Shown one piece after another: positions 7,865 through 16,517 of a stretch of 64,000 bases of DNA. The position numbers and the translations under genes were made by a program. This DNA is from Pandoraea iniqua (GTDB taxonomy: Bacteria; Pseudomonadota; Gammaproteobacteria; Burkholderiales; Burkholderiaceae), in NCBI RefSeq assembly GCF_902459685.1, contig NZ_CABPSF010000001.1:124001-188000 (forward strand), read 5' to 3'. The notes beneath the pieces were generated by a model. It saw only the letters and a list, made by a program, of their open reading frames with translations, did not search any database and was not told where the DNA came from. How positions within the stretch are numbered: position 1 is the first letter of the stretch; each line of letters begins with the position of its first letter.

Positions 7865-9409
7865 TTGGCACCATCGGAACACGAGCCGCACCGCGAGGGC
7901 GGCAAGGCGGGGGCGTCTGCCCCGGGCGAATTGCGACGAACGTTGTCGGCGCGCCACCTGACGATGATCGCGGTGGGCGGGTCGATCGGCACAGGCTTGT
8001 TCGTGGCCTCCGGCGCCACCATCGCGCAGGCGGGCCCCGGTGGTGCGCTGCTCGGTTATGTGCTGATCGGCATCATGGTCTATTTCCTGATGACCAGTCT
8101 GGGCGAATTAGCCGCTGCCATGCCGGTGTCCGGCTCTTTCTCGACGTACGGCGCGCGCTATGTCGAAGAGGGCTTCGGCTTCGCGCTGGGCTGGAATTAT
8201 TGGTACAACTGGGCCGTCACCGTGGCGGTGGATCTGGTGGCGGCGCAACTGGTCATGGCGTACTGGTTCCCCGACATACCGGGCGTCTACTGGAGCGCGT
8301 TGTTCCTCGCGATCACCTTCGGTCTCAACGCGCTCTCGGCGCGCGGTTTCGGTGAAGCCGAATTCTGGTTCGCGCTGATCAAGGTCGTTGCTGTGCTGGC
8401 CTTCGTGGCAATGGGCGTCATGATGCTGCTCGGCATCATTCGGGGCGGCGAGACCGGTGGCCTCGCCAACTGGACCGTGGGCGATGCCCCCTTCGCGGGT
8501 GGTTTCGCCGCGCTGATCGGCGTGGCGATGGTCGTTGGTTTCTCGTTTCAAGGCACCGAACTCATCGGCATCGCCGCCGGTGAATCCAAAGACCCCGCAC
8601 GCAACCTGCCGCGCGCTGTGCGTCAGGTGTTCTGGCGCATCCTGCTCTTCTACGTGGCGGCAATTCTGGTGATCGGCCTGCTGATCCCGTACACCGATCC
8701 GCATCTGCTGCGTAACGACGTGAGCGACATCAGCGTCAGCCCGTTCGCCCTGATCTTCGAGCGTGCCGGGCTGCTGGGCGCAGCGTCGGTCATGAATGCG
8801 GTGGTGCTGACCTCGATCCTGTCGGCAGGCAACTCGGGCATGTACGCCGCGACGCGCATGCTCTTCAGCCTCGCGCGCGATGGCAAGGCCCCGAGCGTCT
8901 TCGGCCGAATCTCAAGCAACGGCGTGCCGATGTGGGCGCTGTTGGCGACGGCCACTGTCGCGGCCTTGTGCTTCTTTACCTTCGTGTTCAGTCCCAACGC
9001 TGTCTATATCTGGCTGCTCAACACCTCGGGCATGACGGGCTTCATCGCGTGGCTGGGCATCGCGATCAGTCACTATCGATTCCGTCGCGGTTACATCAAG
9101 CAAGGTCACGATCTGGCCAACTTGCCCTACGTGTCGCCGTTCTTCCCATTCGGTCCGATCTTCGCATTCGTGCTGTGTCTGGTCATCACGCTGGGCCAGA
9201 ATTATCAGGCGTTCCTGCAAGACAAGATCGATTGGGGCGGCGTGGTCGCGACGTACATCGGCATTCCGCTGTTCCTTGTGATCTGGGCGGGCTACCGGCT
9301 GGTGAAAGGATCGCGCTTCGTGAAGTACCGTGAGATGAAATTCCCGGATGCGCGGGCGCGCAACCGGGCGGAGGCCCCGGCTTCTGGGGCGGCGACTGAA
9401 GTCGCATAG
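7865..9409 (+). CDS. lysP: Lysine-specific permease
   Basis: Inner-membrane APC-family lysine:proton symporter of 514 residues and about 12 membrane helices. Similarity to Escherichia coli LysP is high along the whole length: LSARHLTMIAVGGSIGTGLF, GWNYWYNWAVTVAVDLVAAQ, VVGFSFQGTELIGIAAGES, SAGNSGMYAATRMLFSLA and NTSGMTGFIAWLGIAISHYR are all near-verbatim family signatures. The start is an unusual TTG with AAGGA nine bases upstream; the first in-frame ATG lies inside helix 1 and would truncate the protein. The gene is flanked by two strong hairpins and so is likely monocistronic. No cadC/cadA genes are nearby. Confidence 0.93.
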   Translation: MAPSEHEPHREGGKAGASAPGELRRTLSARHLTMIAVGGSIGTGLFVASGATIAQAGPGGALLGYVLIGIMVYFLMTSLGELAAAMPVSGSFSTYGARYVEEGFGFALGWNYWYNWAVTVAVDLVAAQLVMAYWFPDIPGVYWSALFLAITFGLNALSARGFGEAEFWFALIKVVAVLAFVAMGVMMLLGIIRGGETGGLANWTVGDAPFAGGFAALIGVAMVVGFSFQGTELIGIAAGESKDPARNLPRAVRQVFWRILLFYVAAILVIGLLIPYTDPHLLRNDVSDISVSPFALIFERAGLLGAASVMNAVVLTSILSAGNSGMYAATRMLFSLARDGKAPSVFGRISSNGVPMWALLATATVAALCFFTFVFSPNAVYIWLLNTSGMTGFIAWLGIAISHYRFRRGYIKQGHDLANLPYVSPFFPFGPIFAFVLCLVITLGQNYQAFLQDKIDWGGVVATYIGIPLFLVIWAGYRLVKGSRFVKYREMKFPDARARNRAEAPASGAATEVA

Positions 9410-9443
9410 CGCGTTTCGATACCACTGCCGTTGCAACAAAAGA

Positions 9444-9470
9444 GAAGGGCCTTGATATTCAAGGCCCTTC
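9444..9470. terminator. Rho-independent terminator between lysP and a convergent gene
   Basis: Perfect 12-base stem GAAGGGCCTTGA / TCAAGGCCCTTC with loop TAT, followed by CTTTTT. It sits 34 bases after lysP and 12 bases before the end of the opposing hydrolase gene. Its core is nearly the same as that of the hairpin at 7729-7756. Confidence 0.9.
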
Positions 9471-9481
9471 CTTTTTAAATC

Positions 9482-10321
9482 TCACGCCTCGTAATACAGC
9501 CCGTACTCCCCGCCTGTTCGCTTGATTCGCGCGAAGCCGAGTTCGCCCAGATGCATTCCGGCGATCATTAGTCCCTCCGCGCTGACCCTATCCAAAAGCC
9601 GTGATCGTGTGTCGGCCGCCATCGTCGCATCCTGATCGAAGGCAATCGTCACGTCCGGCCGTTGAATCTGGATATGAGGGAAGTGAACGATGTCGCCCCA
9701 GACCAGTACACCTTGATCCCCGGATTCGATGAGATAACCGGTGTGCCCGTCCGTATGCCCCGGCAGCGGCATCGCGCTGATACCCGGCAGCACATCGCCG
9801 GCATCGAACGTACGAACTCTGTCGCGATAGCCGTCGAACACCTGACGCGCGATGAGAAAGTTACCGCGTGCCCGCTCGCTGGCCCGGCTCAGGTTGCCGT
9901 CGTCCTGCCAGAACCGGATCTCCCGTTGATGCACCACAAGCTCAGCGTTCGGGAAGGCAGTCGCCCCATCGGCATTCACCAGCCCGCCGACATGATCCGG
10001 ATGCGCATGCGTCAACAAAATGGTGTCGATCGAAGACGGCTCGATGCCGGCGAGCAACAAGTTGGTTTTCAGGCGGCCGCCCCATTGCTTGATACCGCCA
10101 GCCCCGCCATCGATGAGAATCGTGCGGCCTGCGCCGCGCACCACGTAACAGTTGATATGCACCGCGTCGGACGCCTTTTGCCCGGCATCACTTTGGATTC
10201 TGGCGGCTTCCGACGCTTCGATATTCGAGAGGAAGTCGAGGCTGGCGGTGAGATAGCCGTCGCTGACGGCGGTAATCGTGAATTCCCCGACGTGCTGACT
10301 GGGAAAGAGAAGGTTGGACAC
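9482..10321 (-). CDS. Metallo-beta-lactamase-fold hydrolase
   Basis: A 279-residue MBL-fold protein, probably a zinc hydrolase acting on a lactone or ester. The metal-binding signature HAHPDHVGG lies near residue 100, with further ligands in PGHTDGHTG (about 195) and ADTRSRLLDR/GMHLGELG at the C-terminus. There is no signal peptide, so it is cytoplasmic. The start is GTG with GGAG about nine bases upstream. It follows the gene at 10340-10933 on the same strand with a short gap, suggesting a two-gene unit opposite a LysR regulator. Family members include quorum-quenching lactonases, but a specific substrate cannot be assigned. Confidence 0.85.
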   Translation of the reverse strand: MSNLLFPSQHVGEFTITAVSDGYLTASLDFLSNIEASEAARIQSDAGQKASDAVHINCYVVRGAGRTILIDGGAGGIKQWGGRLKTNLLLAGIEPSSIDTILLTHAHPDHVGGLVNADGATAFPNAELVVHQREIRFWQDDGNLSRASERARGNFLIARQVFDGYRDRVRTFDAGDVLPGISAMPLPGHTDGHTGYLIESGDQGVLVWGDIVHFPHIQIQRPDVTIAFDQDATMAADTRSRLLDRVSAEGLMIAGMHLGELGFARIKRTGGEYGLYYEA

Positions 10322-10339
10322 AGGGAGGCTCCAGAACGA

Positions 10340-10933
10340 CTAATCGCGGGTGTGAATGTTCGGGGTCAAGGACGGTGGCGCAGCAGCGTCCGGCGCACTC
10401 CCCGGAATGCGTGGCGCGGCGCTGGTCAGTTGCGTCGTCATCGGCGAGTAAAGATGAATGCCTTCCGCGATGGACTCGACACGCGGCACATCCTTCCGAG
10501 ACAACACCGCAAGCCAACGCCGTTCCGGAAATTTCTCCAGCGCAACGGCGTGCATGGCCAACGGTTCAAGCCCCATTTGCATCAGCGGCTCAGGCCCATT
10601 CGCGCAAAGCGCGAGAATCTCGTCGTCATTCACCGCCGGGGCAAGACCAATATCGCTGTAGAGATTCCGATGCCAATCCGTGATGTGTTGCTGCCACTTG
10701 GCGAAATTGCCGCCGCCCTTCCGGCGATATTCCTCGCTCGTCAAAACATCGAGCCCATCAATCGTGTGGATCGCCAGATAAACGGGGCAACCGTCGCTGA
10801 TCGCTTTGAAGCGCTGCGACGTGTGAAAGCCCGTGACCGAGATGAGCGCGGGCAGCTTATCGAGACTATAGAAGTCGTTCCATTCCGCTTCGCTTTCGGC
10901 GTCGGCGAAGCTGCATTCCACGGTATAGATCAT
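10340..10933 (-). CDS. Conserved hypothetical protein (possible dimeric alpha-beta-barrel domain)
   Basis: I do not recognise a precise family. The 197-residue product has no signal peptide or membrane segment. The first half (MIYTVECSF, WNDFYSLDKLPALISVTGF) resembles the EthD/DUF4286 type of dimeric ferredoxin-like fold, in which a small aromatic substrate can be bound. The C-terminal 25 residues are proline- and alanine-rich and probably disordered. The ATG at 10933 has AAGGA seven bases upstream; a longer frame begins at 10987 but would cover the probable regulatory palindrome. It is upstream of and close to the MBL-fold hydrolase gene and divergent from a LysR gene. Confidence 0.6.
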   Translation of the reverse strand: MIYTVECSFADAESEAEWNDFYSLDKLPALISVTGFHTSQRFKAISDGCPVYLAIHTIDGLDVLTSEEYRRKGGGNFAKWQQHITDWHRNLYSDIGLAPAVNDDEILALCANGPEPLMQMGLEPLAMHAVALEKFPERRWLAVLSRKDVPRVESIAEGIHLYSPMTTQLTSAAPRIPGSAPDAAAPPSLTPNIHTRD

Positions 10934-10988
10934 CAGATTGTCCTTAGTGACGGATGAGCATTCGCCGGTGAAAAAACGCATGCTCATT

Positions 10989-11003
10989 GCATTAACGTAA
11001 TGC
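10989..11003. promoter_or_regulatory. LysR-type operator candidate
   Basis: GCATTA-ACG-TAATGC, a 15-bp interrupted palindrome fitting the LysR T-N11-A rule. It lies in the divergent gap between the LysR gene and the hydrolase pair, as expected for the binding site of that regulator. Confidence 0.5.
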
Positions 11004-11100
11004 TAATCTGATGTTTCCGGCCTTCACATCGATATAAAGTCAGCCTTCAGTGATGTTTGATCAAGCTGACATCGCGCGCAGGCCAATCCGCGAGCCCCCC

Positions 11101-11994
11101 ATGCGACGCAAGATTCCAAGCAACTCCGCGCTCCAAGCCTTTGAGGCGGCAGCCAGACACGGCAGCTTCGCCCGCGCGGCCGATGAACTAGCGCTGACCG
11201 AAGGCGCCGTCAGTCGTCAGATCGCCCGATTGGAGGCGTTTCTGGGCGTCGCGCTGTTCGAGCGTGCTGGAAATCGCGTACGACTTGCCCCGAACGGCGT
11301 GCGATACGCGGCGCAGGTGCGCGAGACGCTGGATCGGTTGGAACGCGACAGCCTGTATCTGATGGGGCAACCCATCGAGGGCGCGAGCATCGATATCGCC
11401 GCGAGTCCGACCTTCGCTACCCGCTGGCTGATCCCCCGCCTGAAGCATTTCCAGCGGAAGCATCCGAACGTCACCGTGCATATCGCCGAGCGAATGGAGC
11501 CGTTCCTTCTCGCGGGAAGTGGCTTCGACGCGGCGATTCATTTTGACCATCCGGCGTGGGCCGGCATGCATCTGCATCCCCTGCTGGAGGAGGTGCTGGT
11601 GCCCGTCTGTAGCCCAGCGCTTCTTGCCGAAGCCGAGCCGAACACGTCGCTCGACGCACTGCCGCGTCTTCACCGCCGGCAGAACCCGGACGCGTGGCAG
11701 AGTTACGCACAGGCCACCGGCATCTTGCTGACCAATTCGGCGGTGGGCGCACGGTTCGATCTTCATTCGATGCTGATTGAAGCAGCGCTCGCCGGCTTGG
11801 GTGTCGCGTTGGTCCCGCGTCTTTACATCGAAACGGAGCTTGCGCAAGGTCGTCTGGTCGCGCCGTGGCCTGACGCGAAAGCGATTACCAAGACCTTCTG
11901 CCTCGTGCTGCCGGACCCGATCGAATTGAGCGAGCCGCCAGTGCAGGCGTTTGCGAAATGGTTGCTGGATGAAGCGCGGGGGTTGGCGCTTTAA
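11101..11994 (+). CDS. LysR-family transcriptional regulator, GcvA-like
   Basis: A 297-residue regulator with an N-terminal winged helix-turn-helix (LQAFEAAARHGSFARAADEL, then EGAVSRQIARLEAFLGVALF) and a C-terminal effector domain from about residue 90. The opening resembles the GcvA/AmpR branch. ATG 11101 begins MRRKIPS, typical of the branch; a GTG at 11050 is an alternative. It is divergent from the hypothetical/MBL hydrolase pair with a palindrome between them, so it probably controls that pair. The effector is unknown. Confidence 0.85.
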   Translation: MRRKIPSNSALQAFEAAARHGSFARAADELALTEGAVSRQIARLEAFLGVALFERAGNRVRLAPNGVRYAAQVRETLDRLERDSLYLMGQPIEGASIDIAASPTFATRWLIPRLKHFQRKHPNVTVHIAERMEPFLLAGSGFDAAIHFDHPAWAGMHLHPLLEEVLVPVCSPALLAEAEPNTSLDALPRLHRRQNPDAWQSYAQATGILLTNSAVGARFDLHSMLIEAALAGLGVALVPRLYIETELAQGRLVAPWPDAKAITKTFCLVLPDPIELSEPPVQAFAKWLLDEARGLAL

Positions 11995-12148
11995 AGCCCG
12001 AGGTCTTTGGCTTCACCCGCGATGTGCACCCCACACTTCACCTGAAGCCAAAACGTCCCGCCTCGTGCCGCTCGCACAATTGCCTCGACGTACCCATCGA
12101 TTCGATCATTCCGATCCCGACACTCCCGACATCCCCGAGGCACCCGAA

Positions 12149-13072
12149 TTGCAGCCACTGCAAACCACCACGAGCGCACCGAACACCGCCATCGACATGG
12201 CATTGCTGCTGACGCTATCCACGCTTTGGGGCGCGTCTTACACGTTCATCAAGATTGGCGTCGCCACCATTCCGCCGGTGACGTTCATCGCGGCGCGCAC
12301 GTTGATCGCAGGCACCGCGCTGCTGCTCTGGATGCGCATGCATCGCGTTGCTATGCCACGCGATCCGGCCGTGTGGCGGCGCTTCTTCGTGCAGGCGCTG
12401 CTCAACAGCGTGGTCCCGTTCACGCTCATCGCATGGGCGGAGCGCTCGGTGGACGCCAGCCTCGCGACCATCCTCAATTCCGCCTCCCCGGTCCTCGCGT
12501 TTCTCGGCACGTGGCTGTTCACCCGTCATGAACCCATCACCCCTCGCAAGGGCTTGGGCGTGATCGCAGGCCTCGCCGGGATCTGCCTCGTCGTGGGTGT
12601 CAGTGCGTTCGACGGGCTCGGCCATCAGATCGTCCCGCAACTGGCGATCCTGCTGGCGACGGTTTGCTACGCGGCGGCGGCGATCTATGGGCGATCGTTC
12701 AAAGGGCTCTCTCCGGCGGCACCGGCGGCCGGCTCCCTCATCGTCGGTGCGGTTCTGCTCGTGCCGGTGAGTCTGGTCGTCGACCGTCCGTGGACGCTTC
12801 ACCCGTCTTCGGCATCGCTCATGGCGCTGTTCGCGTTGTCGATCTTTTCGACCGCGGTGGCATTCGTCATCTACTTCCGGCTCGTGCAGACGCTTGGTTC
12901 CGTGGGCACCACCGCGCAGGCCTATCTGCGGGTGCCGATTGGCGTGGCGATCGGCATCGCGTTTCTTGGGGAATCGCTGTCGACGTCCGCGTGGCTCGGG
13001 CTGGGATGTGTCGTCGCGGGCGTGGCCGCCATGACGATCCCTCCCCAGAAGCCCCGCCACCAGAGCACCTGA
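12149..13072 (+). CDS. EamA/DMT-family transporter
   Basis: A drug/metabolite transporter with ten expected membrane helices in two EamA repeats, of about 290-307 residues. The first helix is LLLTLSTLWGASYTFIKIG, with the WGASY motif typical of the family; the second repeat begins near residue 165. The start is uncertain: TTG at 12149 has GAGG eight bases upstream and gives a short cytoplasmic leader, whereas ATG 12197 begins directly at the first helix. The gene follows the LysR gene by about 150 bases on the same strand. The direction of transport is probably export of an amino acid or metabolite; the substrate is unknown. Confidence 0.85.
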   Translation: MQPLQTTTSAPNTAIDMALLLTLSTLWGASYTFIKIGVATIPPVTFIAARTLIAGTALLLWMRMHRVAMPRDPAVWRRFFVQALLNSVVPFTLIAWAERSVDASLATILNSASPVLAFLGTWLFTRHEPITPRKGLGVIAGLAGICLVVGVSAFDGLGHQIVPQLAILLATVCYAAAAIYGRSFKGLSPAAPAAGSLIVGAVLLVPVSLVVDRPWTLHPSSASLMALFALSIFSTAVAFVIYFRLVQTLGSVGTTAQAYLRVPIGVAIGIAFLGESLSTSAWLGLGCVVAGVAAMTIPPQKPRHQST

Positions 13073-13195
13073 GGCCGTCAGCGCCTGCCGTTAGTATTCT
13101 TCTATCAGCGACCCAACCCGATAATTTCTCCCGACGTCTGCATCCGTTGGCGGCCCCCGTTCGTATAGAGGGGAAATACCGCCATCGGAGCTCGC

Positions 13196-14023
13196 ATGCT
13201 GCTCGCTGCCGCCTTCGCGTACGTCGCACTGATTGCCGTCTTTACGGGGACGTGGCTGCGCCAATTGCGCACGCACAACGCCGGGATGGTCGACCCCGTC
13301 TGGGCGGCGTCGCTGGCCGGGGTGGCCGTGCTGGCTGCCGTCCTTGGCACAGGCGCCGCCGTCAGCCGGATATTCGTGCTCGTCGCCGGTGGCCTTTGGG
13401 GGCTGCGACTCGCCCACCACCTTTGGCAGCGAAACCACGGCCAGCCGGAAGATCCCCGTTACCGCCAGTTTCGTGAGCAGTGGGGCGACGCGGCGAACCG
13501 CAACATGTTCTGGTTTTTCCAGTTGCAGGCGGTGATCTCGATGGCGTTGTCCATCGCGTTCTTCATCCCCGCGTTTCAGTCGGAAACCCCATCGTGGATC
13601 GCCCTCGCGGCGGCCATCGTCATCTGGTTGATTGCCGTCATCGGTGAAGCATCGGCTGACCGCCAACTGCGGCATTTCGTGGCCGACCCGACCAATCGCG
13701 GGCAGGTCTGCCGGGTTGGCTGGTGGCGGTATTCGCGCCATCCGAACTACTTTTTCGAATGCGTGCACTGGTGCGCCTATGCAGCGTTGTCGCTGGGCTT
13801 GCCGTGGGGCTGGCTCACGCTGCTGCCGCCGCTGCTCATGGCGGTGTTGCTGCTGAAGGTCTCTGGCGTCCCCATGCTCGAAGCGCGCCTCGTCAAAACA
13901 CGGCCGGGCTATGGCGAATACATGCGCACCACCAGCGCCCTTGTGCCGTGGCCGCCGAAGTCATCGATGCAGTCCAACTCAGACACGCCACCTCCCTCAC
14001 CCCCGTCAGGCCGCCAATCATGA
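13196..14023 (+). CDS. DUF1295 membrane protein (steroid 5-alpha-reductase-like fold)
   Basis: A 275-residue integral membrane protein with about six helices. It ends with the DUF1295/isoprenylcysteine-methyltransferase-like signature, seen here as GWWRYSRHPNYFFE, SGVPMLEARLVKTRPGY and EYM. Proteins of this family are thought to act as membrane reductases or methyltransferases on lipids. A GGAG site lies six bases before ATG 13196. Its TGA overlaps the ATG of the next gene in an ATGA. It is the first gene of the lipid-modification cluster running to 19170. Confidence 0.85.
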   Translation: MLLAAAFAYVALIAVFTGTWLRQLRTHNAGMVDPVWAASLAGVAVLAAVLGTGAAVSRIFVLVAGGLWGLRLAHHLWQRNHGQPEDPRYRQFREQWGDAANRNMFWFFQLQAVISMALSIAFFIPAFQSETPSWIALAAAIVIWLIAVIGEASADRQLRHFVADPTNRGQVCRVGWWRYSRHPNYFFECVHWCAYAALSLGLPWGWLTLLPPLLMAVLLLKVSGVPMLEARLVKTRPGYGEYMRTTSALVPWPPKSSMQSNSDTPPPSPPSGRQS

Positions 14024-15186
14024 CGGCCGCCCAATCCACCCGTCCGCCGGAGTCCGCCCCCATGACCGCGATCCTCACGCAGCCGCCTGCCGACACGTCG
14101 AAGCCTGCCACGGCGCACGACGAGTCCGGACTCATCCGCCTGTGCGAACGGGGTTTCGTACCCGACGTGCTCTTGCGTGCCGCCATGCGCGCCCTGATGC
14201 GCCAGCGCCTGCGCGACGAGCACGCCGACGACGCCGAGCGCAGCGCACAGGCCCTCGAAGCGCTCGTTGCCGAGCTCCGCGCCAGCCCCATCGCGATCGA
14301 GACCACGGCGGCCAACGTCCAGCATTATGAAGTCCCGAGCGCGTTCTTCGCCGCGCATCTCGGGCCGGCGATGAAGTACTCGTGCTGTCTCTATCCGACC
14401 GGAGACGAAACGCTCGCCCAAGCGGAAGACGCCATGTTGGCCTGCTACGCCGAGCGCGCCGGCATCGAAGATGGACAACGCATTCTCGATCTCGGCTGCG
14501 GCTGGGGATCGCTCTCGCTGTGGCTTGCCGCGCGCTACCCCTATGCGCGCATCGTCGGACTTTCCAACTCGGCGGGCCAGCGACAGCACATCGAAGCCGT
14601 CGCGGCCCAGCGCGGCTTGAAGAACCTGCGCATCGTGACCGGCAACGTTGTCGATTTCGAATTCGACCACACCGTGCCCGCCGGTTTTGACCGCGTGATC
14701 TCCATCGAAATGTTCGAGCACATGAAGAACTACGACGCGTTGCTTGCCCGCATTGCCCGCTGGCTCAACGACGACGGCAAACTGTTCGTGCACATCTTCG
14801 CGCACCGCCACCTCGCCTATCACTTCGAGAACAAAGACGGCACCGACTGGATGTCGCGACACTTCTTCACGGGCGGCACCATGCCGTCGGCGAATTTGCT
14901 GCTGCGCTTTCAGAACGACCTGCGTGTCACGCATCAATGGTGGCTCAACGGGCAGCACTACGAGCGCACGGCCAATCAGTGGCTGGCATCGCTCGACGCC
15001 GCGCGTGACCGAATTCTTCCGATTCTCGAATCCTGCTACAGCCCTGACGCACGTGTCTGGCTCCAACGGTGGCGCATGTTTTACATGGCCGTCGCCGAGC
15101 TGTTCGGGTACGCGAAGGGTAACGAATGGGGCGTGGGTCACTACCTGTTCGAGAAAGCCGGTGCATCGCGCCGCCTCACGAAGTGA
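14020..15186 (+). CDS. SAM-dependent methyltransferase, CFA-synthase superfamily, coclaurine N-methyltransferase-like
   Basis: A 388-residue cytoplasmic methyltransferase. The SAM-binding loop is ILDLGCGWGSLSLWLA (155-170). SIEMFEHMKNYDALL (228-242) carries E230, E233 and H234, matching the catalytic Glu/Glu/His reported for plant coclaurine N-methyltransferase. AYHFE (266-270), HFFTGGTMPSA (281-291) and AVAELFGYAKGNEW near the C-terminus also resemble the plant family closely, whereas canonical CFA synthase has GMFEH and IFPGG motifs. The ATG overlaps the DUF1295 stop. An earlier open frame runs into the DUF1295 gene and is disregarded; an ATG at 14062 is another possible start. The native acceptor is unknown: it could be a lipid, or an amine. 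Confidence 0.85.
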   Translation: MTAAQSTRPPESAPMTAILTQPPADTSKPATAHDESGLIRLCERGFVPDVLLRAAMRALMRQRLRDEHADDAERSAQALEALVAELRASPIAIETTAANVQHYEVPSAFFAAHLGPAMKYSCCLYPTGDETLAQAEDAMLACYAERAGIEDGQRILDLGCGWGSLSLWLAARYPYARIVGLSNSAGQRQHIEAVAAQRGLKNLRIVTGNVVDFEFDHTVPAGFDRVISIEMFEHMKNYDALLARIARWLNDDGKLFVHIFAHRHLAYHFENKDGTDWMSRHFFTGGTMPSANLLLRFQNDLRVTHQWWLNGQHYERTANQWLASLDAARDRILPILESCYSPDARVWLQRWRMFYMAVAELFGYAKGNEWGVGHYLFEKAGASRRLTK

Positions 15187-15200
15187 CGACGGGGAACATC

Positions 15201-16517
15201 ATGCATTCGACACCTGCTTGGCTTCCCCCGGGGCGCCGCATCGCCGTCGTGGGCGCAGGCATTGCGGGGCTCGCGAGCGCTTATCTGCTCAAGCGACGAC
15301 ACCGCGTCACGCTGTTCGAAGCGGCGAACTACGCGGGCGGCCACTCGCATACGGTCGACGTCACCCTCGATGGCACGACGGCGCCTGTAGACACCGGCTT
15401 TCTCGTGTTCAACGACCGCACCTATCCCAACCTGTTGGCGCTCTTCGACGAGCTGGGTGTGAGCGCCATCGCCAGCGACATGTCGTTCTCGGTGTCGGTG
15501 AACGGCGGCGCGCTAGAATGGGCGGGCACCAACCTCAACACGGTCTTCGCGCAGCGCAGCAATCTGTATTCGCCAAGCTTTCTGGGCATGTTGCGCGACA
15601 TCCTGCGTTTCAATGCATCAGCCGAACGTCATCTCCACAACGCCGAACGCGAACGCCATTCCGTCGGTGAATTGCTCGCCGTGAATGGCTACGGTCAGCC
15701 GTTCCAGCATCACTATCTGTTACCGATGGCCGCCGCGATCTGGTCGAGTCGCGCGCCCGATATTCTGCATTTCCCTGCGGCCACGTTTCTTCGCTTCTGC
15801 CTGAATCACGCACTGCTGCAAGTCAATCATCGTCCGCAGTGGAAGACGGTAACCGGCGGTTCACGCGACTACGTCGAGCGCATCGTGGCCGCCCTCGACG
15901 ATGTGCGTCTGAACACGCCTGTGAAGAGCATCCGCCGCGACACCGACGGTGTGACGCTCATGTTCGACGGCGAGGCGCCACAACATTTCGACGCCGTCGT
16001 CATGGCGGGACACGCCCCCGATACGCTGCGTCTGCTGGCCGATGCCGATCCGCAAGAGCGAAGCACACTCGGTGCCATTCGCTATCAACCGAACACGGCG
16101 GTGTTGCACACCGACGCCCGCTTACTGCCGCGTCGTCGCCGCGTCTGGTCCGCATGGAACTACCTGAGCAAAACCAACGCGACGAATGCCACCGACAGCG
16201 ATGCGCAATCGCCCGTGTGCGTGAGCTATCTGCTCAACCAGCTTCAGGCATTGCCGTTCAGCACGCCGGTGATCGTCACGCTCAATCCGGTGGACGATCC
16301 CGCACCCGAAGCGACACTGGGCCGCTACGCCTACGAACATCCGTTGCTCGATCTTGCCGCCGTCGATGCACAGGCGCGATTGCCGGAACTGCAAGGCCAG
16401 CGGCGCACATGGTTTGCCGGTGCATGGACAGGTTACGGTTTTCATGAAGACGGACTGAAGTCTGCGCTGCGCGTCGCCAGAGACTTCGGCGTATCACCGC
16501 AATGGGCCAAGCTATGA
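15201..16517 (+). CDS. FAD/NAD(P)-binding amine-oxidase-fold oxidoreductase of CFA-type clusters
   Basis: A 438-residue flavoprotein. The dinucleotide-binding motif VVGAGIAGLASAYLL lies at residues about 15-29 and is followed by an acidic residue in LFEAANYAGGHSHT, the pattern of the phytoene-desaturase/amine-oxidase fold. The C-terminal FAD contact is WFAGAWTGYGFHEDGLKSAL. Such proteins occur next to DUF1365 and CFA-synthase-like genes in many proteobacteria, where desaturation or oxidation of a membrane fatty acid is the likely job. ATG 15201 follows GGGGAA. Its TGA overlaps the next gene's ATG. Confidence 0.85.
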   Translation: MHSTPAWLPPGRRIAVVGAGIAGLASAYLLKRRHRVTLFEAANYAGGHSHTVDVTLDGTTAPVDTGFLVFNDRTYPNLLALFDELGVSAIASDMSFSVSVNGGALEWAGTNLNTVFAQRSNLYSPSFLGMLRDILRFNASAERHLHNAERERHSVGELLAVNGYGQPFQHHYLLPMAAAIWSSRAPDILHFPAATFLRFCLNHALLQVNHRPQWKTVTGGSRDYVERIVAALDDVRLNTPVKSIRRDTDGVTLMFDGEAPQHFDAVVMAGHAPDTLRLLADADPQERSTLGAIRYQPNTAVLHTDARLLPRRRRVWSAWNYLSKTNATNATDSDAQSPVCVSYLLNQLQALPFSTPVIVTLNPVDDPAPEATLGRYAYEHPLLDLAAVDAQARLPELQGQRRTWFAGAWTGYGFHEDGLKSALRVARDFGVSPQWAKL

